A DNA stretch of 64,000 bases from Litoreibacter ponti (lineage in GTDB: Bacteria > Pseudomonadota > Alphaproteobacteria > Rhodobacterales > Rhodobacteraceae): assembly GCF_003054285.1 (NCBI RefSeq), contig NZ_QBKS01000001.1, positions 2,675,300 through 2,739,299 on the forward strand, given 5' to 3'. A program made the position numbers and the translations under genes. Position 1 is the first letter of the stretch; each line of letters begins with the position of its first letter. Positions 1-7,561 of this stretch are shown here, in pieces. Under the pieces are notes generated by a model. It did no database searches. It saw only the letters and a list, made by a program, of their open reading frames with translations, and was not told the DNA's origin.

Positions 1-819
1 CGCGATCTGGGGGCGCAGGGCAACATACTGGCCAAACAGCTGTTCGGTGCGAAGGCGCGCGGCACGAACCAAAGCCCCGCCGCTTTTGGCTCTTACGCAA
101 ACGGCTGCGCCTCCGGTCTGGTGCAATTGCCCGAGACCGGGCCGACCTGGCAAGCGATGCGGCTGTCGCGCAACCGCAACTGGGCGCACCCCGAGACCGT
201 GGATTTCGTCCAGGACCTGAGCCGCGTGGCGAAGCGGCAGGGGTGGGCCGGGATTTATGTGGGCGATATGAGCCAACCGCGGGGCGGGCCGATGACCAGC
301 GGGCATCGCTCGCATCAGATCGGGCTTGATGCGGATATCTGGATGAACCCGGCGTCGAGCATGAATTTGAGCCGCTCGGCGCGCGAGAACATCTCGGCCA
401 TCTCTATGCGCCGCTCGAACGGCGCTTTCGTGAATGGCAAGTGGACGCGCCAGCATCACGAGGTGCTGAAGGCGGCGGCCTCCGACAAGCGGGTTGCGCG
501 CATTTTCGTGTTCCCCGGCGCGAAGGTGCAGATGTGCAAGGATGAGAAGGGCGACCGGTCCTGGCTGCGCAAGATCCGCCCCTGGTGGGGGCATCACTAT
601 CATTTCCACGTGCGGCTGGCCTGTCCGCCGGGCTCGCGCGGTTGCGTCAATCAGGATCCGCCGCCAGCCGGTGACGGGTGCGCGGACGCGCAGCAATGGG
701 TCAACAACATCCTGAACCCGCCTCCGCCCCCTAAAAACCCGCCGCCGGTCAAGAAACGCCGCGAGTTGCGGCTTGTGGATTTGCCGCAGCAATGCGTCGG
801 CGTGCTCGAAGCCAATTAG
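1..819 (+). CDS. mepA: Penicillin-insensitive murein endopeptidase MepA (5' partial)
   Basis: The frame is open from base 1, so the true start lies before the window; 272 codons are visible. MepA is a periplasmic LAS-type zinc metallopeptidase that cuts D-Ala-meso-DAP cross-links in peptidoglycan. Visible family features are the N-terminal stretch with AKQLFGAK and SYANGC, then GPTWQAMRLSRNRNW, a SHQIGLDADIW block (first zinc His and Asp) and the C-terminal HYHFHVRLACP block holding the other zinc-binding/catalytic histidines. The tail is Pro/Lys-rich (PPPPPKNPPPVKK), unusual but compatible with a cell-wall-associated tail. Its last 28 nt overlap the start of the next gene, suggesting co-expression. 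Family assignment is confident; only the N-terminus is missing. Confidence 0.95.
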   Translation, partial: RDLGAQGNILAKQLFGAKARGTNQSPAAFGSYANGCASGLVQLPETGPTWQAMRLSRNRNWAHPETVDFVQDLSRVAKRQGWAGIYVGDMSQPRGGPMTSGHRSHQIGLDADIWMNPASSMNLSRSARENISAISMRRSNGAFVNGKWTRQHHEVLKAAASDKRVARIFVFPGAKVQMCKDEKGDRSWLRKIRPWWGHHYHFHVRLACPPGSRGCVNQDPPPAGDGCADAQQWVNNILNPPPPPKNPPPVKKRRELRLVDLPQQCVGVLEAN

Positions 820-1673
820 CCCTTGTGACGTTGGCCCTGTGTTGGGCCGGCGTCGCCTGCGCGCAATCGTTGGAATTTGTCAGCCGGTTTACCTGGACCT
901 CGAGCGAGCCGCGCTTTGGCGGCTTCTCGTCGCTGGAGCTGACCCGGGACGGCGAGACATTTGTCACCACAACCGACAAGGGCCTGATCGCGCAAGGGCG
1001 CATCCTGCGCGATGGCGGGCGTATCCGGGGGCTGGACAATCTGCGGTTTGACGTGCTGCGCAACGCGCAAGGCGCGGCACTGAGAAGCTACCGCACTGAT
1101 GCTGAAGGACTGGCGATTTCGACCAGCGGCGAGATTTTTATCTCCTTCGAGGGCCGCCATGACATTGCGGCCTACAGCGCCGCCGACGCGCCCGCGCGCC
1201 TGCTGCCCGCCCCGCAATGGGGGTTCCAGAAGAACTCTTCGCTCGAGGCGCTTGCGATCGACGCCAGTGGCACGCTCTACACGATGCCGGAGCGGTCGGG
1301 CGATCTGAACCGGCCCTTCCCGGTCTTTCGCTTTCGCAACGGGCGCTGGGACAGCGCCTTGCAGCTGACGCGCAAGAACGGCTTTCTGCCCGTGGGTGCC
1401 GATTTTGGCCCCGATGGCAGGCTGTATATCCTGGAGCGGGAGCTGACGGGGCTCGCGGGTTTCGCCACGCGGGTGCGCAGCTTCGAGATTGCGCGCAACG
1501 CGCTGACGGACGAGAAGATCCTGCTGCGCACGACCGGCGGCACCCATGACAATCTCGAAGGGATTGCCGTGTGGGCCAGCCCCGAGGGGGTGATCCGGGT
1601 GACGATGATCTCCGACGACAATTTCCGCTTCTTCCAGCGCACGGAACTCGTGGAATACCGGCTCGTGAACTAG
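792..1673 (+). CDS. Secreted esterase-like activity of phytase family protein
   Basis: 293 residues starting with a clear signal peptide (MRRRAR, hydrophobic core, cleavage near VACAQ), so probably periplasmic. The mature part looks like a beta-propeller of the 'esterase-like activity of phytase' family (PF13449): FGGFSSLELTRDGETFVTTTDKG near the N-terminus, a central EGLAIS/EALAIDASG repeat pattern, a GADFGPDGRLYILER strand and a late NLEGIAVW motif. Members are annotated only by similarity; substrate is unknown. The ATG at 792 lies 28 nt inside mepA in another frame, so the pair is likely translationally coupled. The protein ends about 78 nt before typA. Confidence 0.8.
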   Translation: MRRRARSQLALVTLALCWAGVACAQSLEFVSRFTWTSSEPRFGGFSSLELTRDGETFVTTTDKGLIAQGRILRDGGRIRGLDNLRFDVLRNAQGAALRSYRTDAEGLAISTSGEIFISFEGRHDIAAYSAADAPARLLPAPQWGFQKNSSLEALAIDASGTLYTMPERSGDLNRPFPVFRFRNGRWDSALQLTRKNGFLPVGADFGPDGRLYILERELTGLAGFATRVRSFEIARNALTDEKILLRTTGGTHDNLEGIAVWASPEGVIRVTMISDDNFRFFQRTELVEYRLVN

Positions 1674-1750
1674 CGCCCGCCGGAATGGGCTGGCCTTCCC
1701 GCCTGAGGTGCGGTAGGGCGCGCGCAACTCTTCTTTTCAAGGCTAGACCC

Positions 1751-3574
1751 ATGGACCTTCGCAACATTGCGATTATCGCCCACGTTGACCACGGCAAGAC
1801 CACGCTGGTCGACGAGATGCTCAAGCAATCGGGCTCGTTCCGCGAGAACCAGGCGGTGGCCGAGCGCGCCATGGACAGCAACGACCTGGAGCGGGAGCGT
1901 GGGATCACGATCCTGGCGAAGGCGACCAGCGTCGAGTGGAAGGGCATCCGCGTCAACATCGTGGACACGCCGGGCCACGCCGACTTTGGCGGCGAGGTGG
2001 AGCGCATTTTGTCGATGGTGGACGGGGTTGTGCTGCTGGTGGATGCCGCCGAGGGACCGATGCCGCAAACGAAATTCGTGACCTCCAAGGCGCTGGCACT
2101 GGGTCTGCGCCCCATCGTGGTGCTGAACAAGGTCGACAAGGCCGATGCGGAACCGGACCGCGCGCTGGACGAGGTGTTCGACCTGTTCGCCAATCTTGAT
2201 GCCAATGACGAGCAGCTCGACTTCCCCTCGATGTATGCCTCTGGCCGGTCGGGCTGGGCGGATATGGAGCTGGACGGCCCGCGCAAGGACCTGTCCGCGC
2301 TTCTGGATCTCATCGTCGAGCACGTGCCCGCGCCTGCACAAATCCAGCGGCGCGACGAGCCGTTTTCAATGCTGGCGACCACGCTGGGCTCTGATCCGTT
2401 CATCGGCCGTCTGCTGACGGGCCGCGTTGAGACCGGGACTTTGAAAGTGGGAGAGACCATCAAGGCGCTGTCGCGCGATGGCGAGCGGATCGAGCAGTTT
2501 CGGGCGACGAAAATCCTTGCCTCCCGCGGGCTAACGCAAGAACCGATCGATGTGGCCGAGGCGGGCGACATTGTCTCGCTCGCGGGCATGTCGAAGGCGA
2601 CCGTGGCAGATACGCTGTGCGCGGTGGATGTGACCGACGCGATCCCGGCGCAGCCGATTGACCCGCCCACAATCACCGTGACCTTCGGGATCAACGACTC
2701 GCCCTTGGCGGGTCGCGACGGCAAGAAGGTGCAGTCCCGCGTGATCCGCGAGCGCCTGCTGAAAGAGGCTGAATCGAACGTCGCGATCCAGATCACCGAC
2801 ACGCCGGGTGGCGACGCCTTTGAGGTCGCGGGTCGGGGCGAATTGCAGATGGGCGTGCTGATCGAGAACATGCGGCGCGAGGGGTTCGAGCTGTCAATTT
2901 CCCGCCCGCAGGTGCTGTTCCAGGAGGGCGAGAACGGCGAGAAGCTGGAGCCGGTCGAGGAAGTCACCATCGACGTGGATGACGAATATTCCGGCGCCGT
3001 GATCGAGAAGATCACCGGCGCGCGCAAGGGCGATCTGGCGGAGATGAAGCAGGCGGGCGCGGGCAAGACGCGCATCATCGCCCATGTGCCGTCGCGCGGG
3101 CTGATCGGCTATCACGGCGAGTTCCTGACCGACACGCGTGGCACGGGCGTGCTGAACCGGGTGTTCCACGAATGGGCGCCCCACAAGGGCGCGATCCCGG
3201 GGCGTCGCGCGGGCGTGCTGATCTCGATGGAGAACGGCGTCTCGGTGGCTTACGCGATCTTCAACCTCGAAGACCGCGGCAAGTTCTTCATCGGCGCGCA
3301 GGAAGATGTCTATCAGGGCATGATCATCGGCGAGCACAGCCGCGAGAATGATCTGGAAGTGAACCCGCTCAAGGGCAAGAAGCTGACCAACGTGCGCGCC
3401 TCCGGCACGGACGAGGCGGTGCGTTTGACGACGCCGGTGCGCATGTCGCTGGAAGAGGCGATTGCCTATATCGACAATGACGAGCTGGTCGAAGTGACAC
3501 CGAATGCGATCCGCCTGCGCAAACGCCACCTTGACCCCCACGAGCGCAAACGCGCCTCGCGGACGGATGGCTGA
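1751..3574 (+). CDS. typA: Translational GTPase TypA/BipA
   Basis: 607 residues, the usual TypA length. The start is set at the ATG giving MDLRNIAIIAHVDHGKT because this is the conserved N-terminus; the frame stays open 60 codons upstream without homology. Motifs: G1 AHVDHGKT (residues 10-17), switch II DTPGHADFGGEVER, G4 NKVDKADA. Domains in order are the GTPase domain, EF-Tu-like domain II, two EF-G-like domains and the TypA-specific C-terminal domain ending in KRHLDPHERKR. TypA is a ribosome-associated GTPase that helps 50S assembly and growth under stress or cold. The stop overlaps the next start by 8 nt. Confidence 0.98.
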   Translation: MDLRNIAIIAHVDHGKTTLVDEMLKQSGSFRENQAVAERAMDSNDLERERGITILAKATSVEWKGIRVNIVDTPGHADFGGEVERILSMVDGVVLLVDAAEGPMPQTKFVTSKALALGLRPIVVLNKVDKADAEPDRALDEVFDLFANLDANDEQLDFPSMYASGRSGWADMELDGPRKDLSALLDLIVEHVPAPAQIQRRDEPFSMLATTLGSDPFIGRLLTGRVETGTLKVGETIKALSRDGERIEQFRATKILASRGLTQEPIDVAEAGDIVSLAGMSKATVADTLCAVDVTDAIPAQPIDPPTITVTFGINDSPLAGRDGKKVQSRVIRERLLKEAESNVAIQITDTPGGDAFEVAGRGELQMGVLIENMRREGFELSISRPQVLFQEGENGEKLEPVEEVTIDVDDEYSGAVIEKITGARKGDLAEMKQAGAGKTRIIAHVPSRGLIGYHGEFLTDTRGTGVLNRVFHEWAPHKGAIPGRRAGVLISMENGVSVAYAIFNLEDRGKFFIGAQEDVYQGMIIGEHSRENDLEVNPLKGKKLTNVRASGTDEAVRLTTPVRMSLEEAIAYIDNDELVEVTPNAIRLRKRHLDPHERKRASRTDG

Positions 3575-3911
3575 CCGGCTGACACCGAATGATTGGAGCC
3601 TGCGCGAGGACGAATTCTCGGGCAGGTTCGAAGGCGCGCAGATCGGGGCGGAGGTCACGGTGCTGTTCGTGTCCATCGACGAGGTCGGCGGCGGGCCGCC
3701 GCTGCACACCCACCCCTACGACGAAATCTTCATCATCCGTTCAGGTCGTGGCCGCTACACCGTTGGCGACGAAGTGATCGAGGCCGGGCGCGGCGACGTG
3801 CTGCGCGTGCCTGCGGAGGTGCCGCACAAGTTTGAAAACCTTGGGCCCGGGCCGCTGGAAAGCGTCGACATCCATCAAAGCCCGCGCTTCATCCAGACCG
3901 ATCTGGAGTGA
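3567..3911 (+). CDS. Small cupin-domain protein
   Basis: 114 residues when started at the ATG overlapping the typA stop by 8 nt (ATGGCTGA); an upstream in-frame start exists but would lie well inside typA. One conserved beta-barrel cupin: motif 1 around GGGPPLHTHPYDEIFII, with two metal-ligand histidines and a Glu, and motif 2 around VPAEVPHKFENLGPGPL with the final His. It is cytoplasmic (no signal). Single-domain cupins have many functions (dioxygenases, isomerases, binding proteins), so no reaction can be assigned. Coupling to typA suggests co-expression only. Confidence 0.85.
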   Translation: MADRLTPNDWSLREDEFSGRFEGAQIGAEVTVLFVSIDEVGGGPPLHTHPYDEIFIIRSGRGRYTVGDEVIEAGRGDVLRVPAEVPHKFENLGPGPLESVDIHQSPRFIQTDLE

Positions 3912-4661
3912 TCAGTCGGCGGGGGTGCTGACCACCTCACCATCTTCCAGTTTGAACGGGCGTCCCAAGGGTAGCGCGTAGTCCAATGTCGCGGCGAGCT
4001 CTCCGGTCGACAGGTCGTAGATCTCGGTGCGCGGTGGGCTAACGTCACCGCGCACCAGCGCGAAGCTGTTGTCGGTGCCGAAGGCGGGCAAGTCGATCTC
4101 GTGCGTCGCCGGCAACTCTGTCGATTGTCCTGTGTCCAATTCCACGATCCGGTAGCCGTCGAAGGCGTTGAAAGATGCGATCTCGACCGCGTAGCTGCCA
4201 TCGGGCGAGGTCAGCAGCCAGCTGTCCGTGCCTTGCGATGGCATGATCGGGTCGCCGGTTGCCGTGTCGAAGATCAGCACACCGCCGGTGCCGAAGACAT
4301 CCTGCACGATCAGGTAGGCGGCATTGCACGACAGGCGCGCGGTTTCGGGTGCGAGGGCGATATCGCTCAGAACGATCTCTGGCCCGATGAACAGCTCTGC
4401 CGTATCTGGTTTGGTCCGCAGCAGGGTTGCGGTGTTGGGCGCGTAGCTGAACAGGACCGGCAGGATCGATAAGCACGCGGTCGGGCGCTGGCCATGGAGC
4501 AACCGCGCGTTGGACAGATCGCGGACCGTATCACCGAATGCGACCTCCAATCGGTCGGCACGCTGGGTGATCTGGCAGGCCCCGCCGCAGGCGGTCCATT
4601 GGGTATCGGCCAAGGCTGGGTGCGCGAAAAGCGCCGTGGCGAGGGGCATAAGGTATCTCAT
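3912..4661 (-). CDS. Hypothetical periplasmic protein, possible beta-propeller
   Basis: 249 residues if started at MRYLMPLATALFAHPALA, which gives a clean signal peptide cleaved near ALADTQ; the longer upstream reading adds 33 residues with no signal. I recognise no named family. The C-terminal half has repeated YAVEIASFNAFDGYRIVELDT and TEIYDLSTGELAATLDY strand patterns typical of WD40/YncE-like propeller blades. Four cysteines lie near the N-terminus and centre (CGGAC, CLS, SCNAAY). It converges on the cupin gene with no spacer, and is divergent from the lipoprotein at 4776. Function unknown. Confidence 0.65.
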   Translation of the reverse strand: MRYLMPLATALFAHPALADTQWTACGGACQITQRADRLEVAFGDTVRDLSNARLLHGQRPTACLSILPVLFSYAPNTATLLRTKPDTAELFIGPEIVLSDIALAPETARLSCNAAYLIVQDVFGTGGVLIFDTATGDPIMPSQGTDSWLLTSPDGSYAVEIASFNAFDGYRIVELDTGQSTELPATHEIDLPAFGTDNSFALVRGDVSPPRTEIYDLSTGELAATLDYALPLGRPFKLEDGEVVSTPAD

Positions 4662-4775
4662 CTTCCGCAGCGTGGCGGGCGGCGTGTCGCGTGTCAAACC
4701 GCATCGGCTCTGGCGGAGCGCGCCGAGAGTGGGTAGCCATAGAACAATCCCGATCCCCAAAGAGGTGTCCGATCC

Positions 4776-5390
4776 ATGCTTCGTTTGTCTGTTTTGCCGT
4801 TGGTCCTGTTGCTGTCTGCGTGCCTGGATGTGGAGGCCGATTTCAAACTGGCCGAGGACGAGACCATCTCGACCGAGACCAAGGTGACGCTGGGTCGTCA
4901 GCTCTATGACATGCTGCAGCTTGCGCCGCAGGCCCAGGGGCTTTGCCCGCCGGAGGCCGAGAAGATCGAAGGCCCCGATCAGGTCCTGTGCATCAGCCGC
5001 GACGAGACCACGTTGGAAGAGGCGCTGACCGAGGCGGCGAGCGCTGGGAATTCAGGTGATTTCGCGGGCGATGTGGAGTTCGAGCGGATCGATGATGAGA
5101 CGGTGCGCCTCGTGCTGCCGCTGGATTTCGAGCGGATCGAGGGCAAGCCCGCTGAGCTGACGCCGGAAAACCCGATGTTCGCGATGATGACCGACGGGCT
5201 GGAGGGCGCGGAGATTGTCGTGCGCTTCACCGCTTTGGAAGTGATCGAAAGCAATGGCGCGATTTCCGAGGATGGGCGCAGTGTCGAGCTGGTGGTGCCG
5301 ACCGTGGAGCTGCTGTCGCCGACGGGGCAACTGCCCGATCAATTCACCGCCGTACTGAAATATCGCGATTGCGGGCTACTCGGCTGTTAG
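4776..5390 (+). CDS. Hypothetical lipoprotein
   Basis: 204 residues with a canonical lipoprotein signal: MLRLSVLPLVLLLSAC, lipobox LSAC with Cys16, then an acidic residue at +2 (LD is +1/+2), pointing to lipid anchoring in the cell envelope. The mature part is strongly acidic, with a pattern DVEADFKLAEDETISTETKVTLG resembling the beta-rich LppM/DUF3153-like lipoproteins, but similarity is weak. Two Cys pairs (LCPPEAEK, LCISRDE, DCGLLGC) could form disulfides. Its last 15 nt overlap the 3' end of the MOSC gene on the opposite strand. Function unknown. Confidence 0.75.
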   Translation: MLRLSVLPLVLLLSACLDVEADFKLAEDETISTETKVTLGRQLYDMLQLAPQAQGLCPPEAEKIEGPDQVLCISRDETTLEEALTEAASAGNSGDFAGDVEFERIDDETVRLVLPLDFERIEGKPAELTPENPMFAMMTDGLEGAEIVVRFTALEVIESNGAISEDGRSVELVVPTVELLSPTGQLPDQFTAVLKYRDCGLLGC

Positions 5391-5843
5391 CGCGTCGCCT
5401 AGGCTGATCCGACCCGCGCGCAGGACCTCCGCCGTCATTCCACCGTGGCCGCGCATCGCGTTGTAGCCGCCGTGTCCGAGCGTGTCCTCCATCCGCGAAC
5501 AGGGCGCGCAGGGACCCGTGATTTTGAGACGCGTGGTCCCGATTTCAATCTCACGCCCGCGCAGGCTGGTCAGGTTGATGCCGGAAATCACCAGATTGCG
5601 GCGGAGCATCTCGGGGGTGACTTCGATACCTGTCAGGGCCGCGATGACCGGCAGATGTTCGGACTGAATGAGCGTCACCGCGCGTTTGCCGGGGCTGGGG
5701 TGTCGGTCGCCTTCCAACCCTGCCTCGGTGATCTCGACGTCGTCCAGCGCGATCATGTCCGCCCGCCGCGCGGGACGGACGCCGATCCAGTCGACCCGGC
5801 CCGGGTGCGGATAGAGTGCCATCAGGTCTTTGAGCGTACGCAT
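5376..5843 (-). CDS. MOSC domain protein
   Basis: 155 residues, a stand-alone MOSC (molybdenum cofactor sulfurase C-terminal) domain. The family-diagnostic cysteine is in GPCAPCSRMEDTLG, and GHGGYNAMRGHGGMTAEVL is the expected C-terminal block; RRNLVISGINL and GDRHPSPGKRAVTLI match the fold. MOSC proteins carry or deliver sulfur to molybdenum enzymes, or reduce N-hydroxylated compounds (YcbX, YiiM). Its ATG overlaps the preceding stop by 1 nt (TGATG) and it is the last gene of a five-gene minus-strand operon led by a FAD oxidase. No molybdoenzyme is visible nearby, so its partner is unknown. Confidence 0.9.
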   Translation of the reverse strand: MRTLKDLMALYPHPGRVDWIGVRPARRADMIALDDVEITEAGLEGDRHPSPGKRAVTLIQSEHLPVIAALTGIEVTPEMLRRNLVISGINLTSLRGREIEIGTTRLKITGPCAPCSRMEDTLGHGGYNAMRGHGGMTAEVLRAGRISLGDALTAE

Positions 5844-6103
5844 CAGCCTTGCAGCGCGAGGCAGGTTTTACGGCGGGCGGGCAGCACGAAAGCGGCGCCT
5901 GCGTCGTAGAGCTTCGTGACATAGCCCGGGTCGTCGGAGCGCACGATCAAAAGGCCCGGCGCGGTGCCGATGATCGCCACGCCATCGGGGACTTTCGTGC
6001 CTTGGGGTACTGCGGCGGTCGCGATGGAGCCGGTCAGCATGGCGCCAAGCGCCAGAATTAGCCAAGTGGCGACCATCGCGGATATGATTAAGGCAGGGCG
6101 CAT
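5843..6103 (-). CDS. Small hypothetical exported or membrane-anchored protein
   Basis: 86 residues. The N-terminus (MRPALIISAMVATWLILALGA) is one hydrophobic segment that may be a signal or an anchor, followed by an extracytoplasmic part with GTKVPDGVAIIGTAPGLLIVRSDDPGYVTKLYDAGAAFVLPARR, a compact alpha/beta-looking stretch ending in CLALQG. I recognise no family. It starts right after the stop of the 355-residue membrane protein and ends overlapping the MOSC start by 1 nt, so it is tightly coupled to both. Confidence 0.65.
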   Translation of the reverse strand: MRPALIISAMVATWLILALGAMLTGSIATAAVPQGTKVPDGVAIIGTAPGLLIVRSDDPGYVTKLYDAGAAFVLPARRKTCLALQG

Positions 6104-7171
6104 CTAGTAGTCGTAGATGTGCTCGAGCGCGTTGAGCTTCAAGGCGGGGCCGAGCGTGTGCAGGTCGCGTACCTTCATCACGACAAGCGCGCGGGTTTGG
6201 TCGTGGAAGCCCGGGCGTCCGGTCACAGAAATCACGTCGAGATTGTCCGGGAAGACCGGATCGGAACGGGAGTGAAAGCTGAGCAGGATATCGTCGTTGC
6301 CCGCGATCTCGACGATGCGGGCGTCGCTGCCGGGCACGACCATTCGCTCGACCATCTTGGTGAAGGTGCGGTATCGCGGCACCTCTGCAATGATTGTGTC
6401 GCCGTCTTGCAGGATGACGGTGATCTCGGGGAAAGTCTGCAGATCAGCGGGCGAAGCGCCCTGAATGGCGATCCGCATGGTCAATTCATCCGCGCCCACC
6501 GCGCCCGCCGCTTGGGCGATAACGCGGGCGTAGGCGGCCTTGGCTTTCCATTCGAGACCCAATGCAATGCGGCGCTCGTGGGAGCGGACCCCTTCGATCG
6601 GGGCGGCCATCAGCTTGGCGTGCCATCCGTCAAAGTCATATTTGTACCATGGCACCTCCTGAAGGAAGGTGGCGTAATCGGCGGCCATCTCTGCCTCGAC
6701 CTTGTCCTGCGGCGAGGTTTCGGACGTCAGGGACGCGAGCCGCCCGATGGTTTCCTCGTAGAGCGCCTTGAACGCCATCTCGAGCGTGAAGCTGGCACCG
6801 ATGGTATAGATCGTTAGCTTCGCGTCGGTGCCTGCGGGGCCAAGCTCGTCGGCCTTCTCGGTCAGCGCGCAGAGCGAGGACCAGAAGCCGGTAATCGCCT
6901 GCAAATAGGGGAAGTTGTGCGGATCGGCACGGCTGAGCACCTCTGCATAGCCTTCGTAGGCGTAGACGATGTGCCATTCGGGGTAGGTCAGGTAGGTCCG
7001 CGCCTCGGCCCGCTGCCATTCGGGGTCGGTGATATACTGCGCCTCAGCCTGATCGAGTTGCTCGCCCCGGCACATGGTCTCGGTATAGAGGATCGGGCCT
7101 GCTATGACCGCGATCAGCAGCAAAAGCGCGCCGCCGAGCCATTTCAGCAGACGTTTCACCGGCTGCGCCAC
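6104..7171 (-). CDS. Hypothetical membrane-anchored protein (355 aa)
   Basis: One N-terminal transmembrane segment (residues about 8-30, WLGGALLLLIAVIAGPIL) and a large predicted periplasmic domain. The domain opens with YLTYPEWHIVYAYEGYAEVL and continues with helical, aromatic-rich sequence, then a C-terminal beta-rich region with FPEITVILQDGDTIIAEVPRYRTF and VPGSDARIVEIAGNDDILLSF. I recognise no named family. The start overlaps the preceding membrane gene by 16 nt, and the stop abuts the 86-residue gene, so it sits in the middle of a five-gene operon with a Tat-exported FAD oxidase. Function unknown. Confidence 0.75.
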   Translation of the reverse strand: MAQPVKRLLKWLGGALLLLIAVIAGPILYTETMCRGEQLDQAEAQYITDPEWQRAEARTYLTYPEWHIVYAYEGYAEVLSRADPHNFPYLQAITGFWSSLCALTEKADELGPAGTDAKLTIYTIGASFTLEMAFKALYEETIGRLASLTSETSPQDKVEAEMAADYATFLQEVPWYKYDFDGWHAKLMAAPIEGVRSHERRIALGLEWKAKAAYARVIAQAAGAVGADELTMRIAIQGASPADLQTFPEITVILQDGDTIIAEVPRYRTFTKMVERMVVPGSDARIVEIAGNDDILLSFHSRSDPVFPDNLDVISVTGRPGFHDQTRALVVMKVRDLHTLGPALKLNALEHIYDY

Positions 7172-7560
7172 GCGGCGAACAGTGCCAGCCCGCCGAGGCC
7201 CAGATGGGGGATGTTGGCGGCGAGTTTGATCAGGAAGCTGGGGTATTCGTAGAAGCCGTAGAACACGATGCCGAGGTCGAGGAAGCCGGAGCCGGTCGCA
7301 AGCCCAAGCAGGCCGTCGGCGAAGTAGAGCGCCCCGAAATACAAAAGGAACGTGCGCGCTGCCTTGTGCGAAATCAGCGCGGCGGCCAAGGCCCAGAGCG
7401 CGGAGGCCACGTGCAGCAGATCGTCGAACACGTCCAGCGCAAAGACGCCGAAGGCGTTGCCATCTTCGTCGATGATGCCGGGGATGGGTAGGTAATTGAG
7501 TGAGGCGGCCGTCAGCAAAGCCGCAAAGAAGAACAGACAGGTTTTTTGCGCGCTGGACAT
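7156..7560 (-). CDS. Four-helix integral membrane protein, hypothetical
   Basis: 134 residues with about four predicted membrane helices: residues 7-24, 45-63, 70-88 and 100-131, separated by short loops (PIPGIIDEDGNAFG, ISHKAARTF). The spacing and LDLGIVFYGF / HLGLGGLALFAAWR ends resemble DUF4383-like small membrane proteins, but I would not name the family firmly. The gene starts 1 nt after the FAD-oxidase stop and overlaps the next gene by 16 nt, so it is co-transcribed with both. A role as a membrane partner of the exported oxidase is inference. Confidence 0.7.
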   Translation of the reverse strand: MSSAQKTCLFFFAALLTAASLNYLPIPGIIDEDGNAFGVFALDVFDDLLHVASALWALAAALISHKAARTFLLYFGALYFADGLLGLATGSGFLDLGIVFYGFYEYPSFLIKLAANIPHLGLGGLALFAAWRSR

Positions 7561-7561
7561 A

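Noticed and set aside
1138..3078. 646-residue open frame on minus opposite typA
   Set aside because: Ser/Arg-rich shadow of the conserved TypA gene; no motifs.
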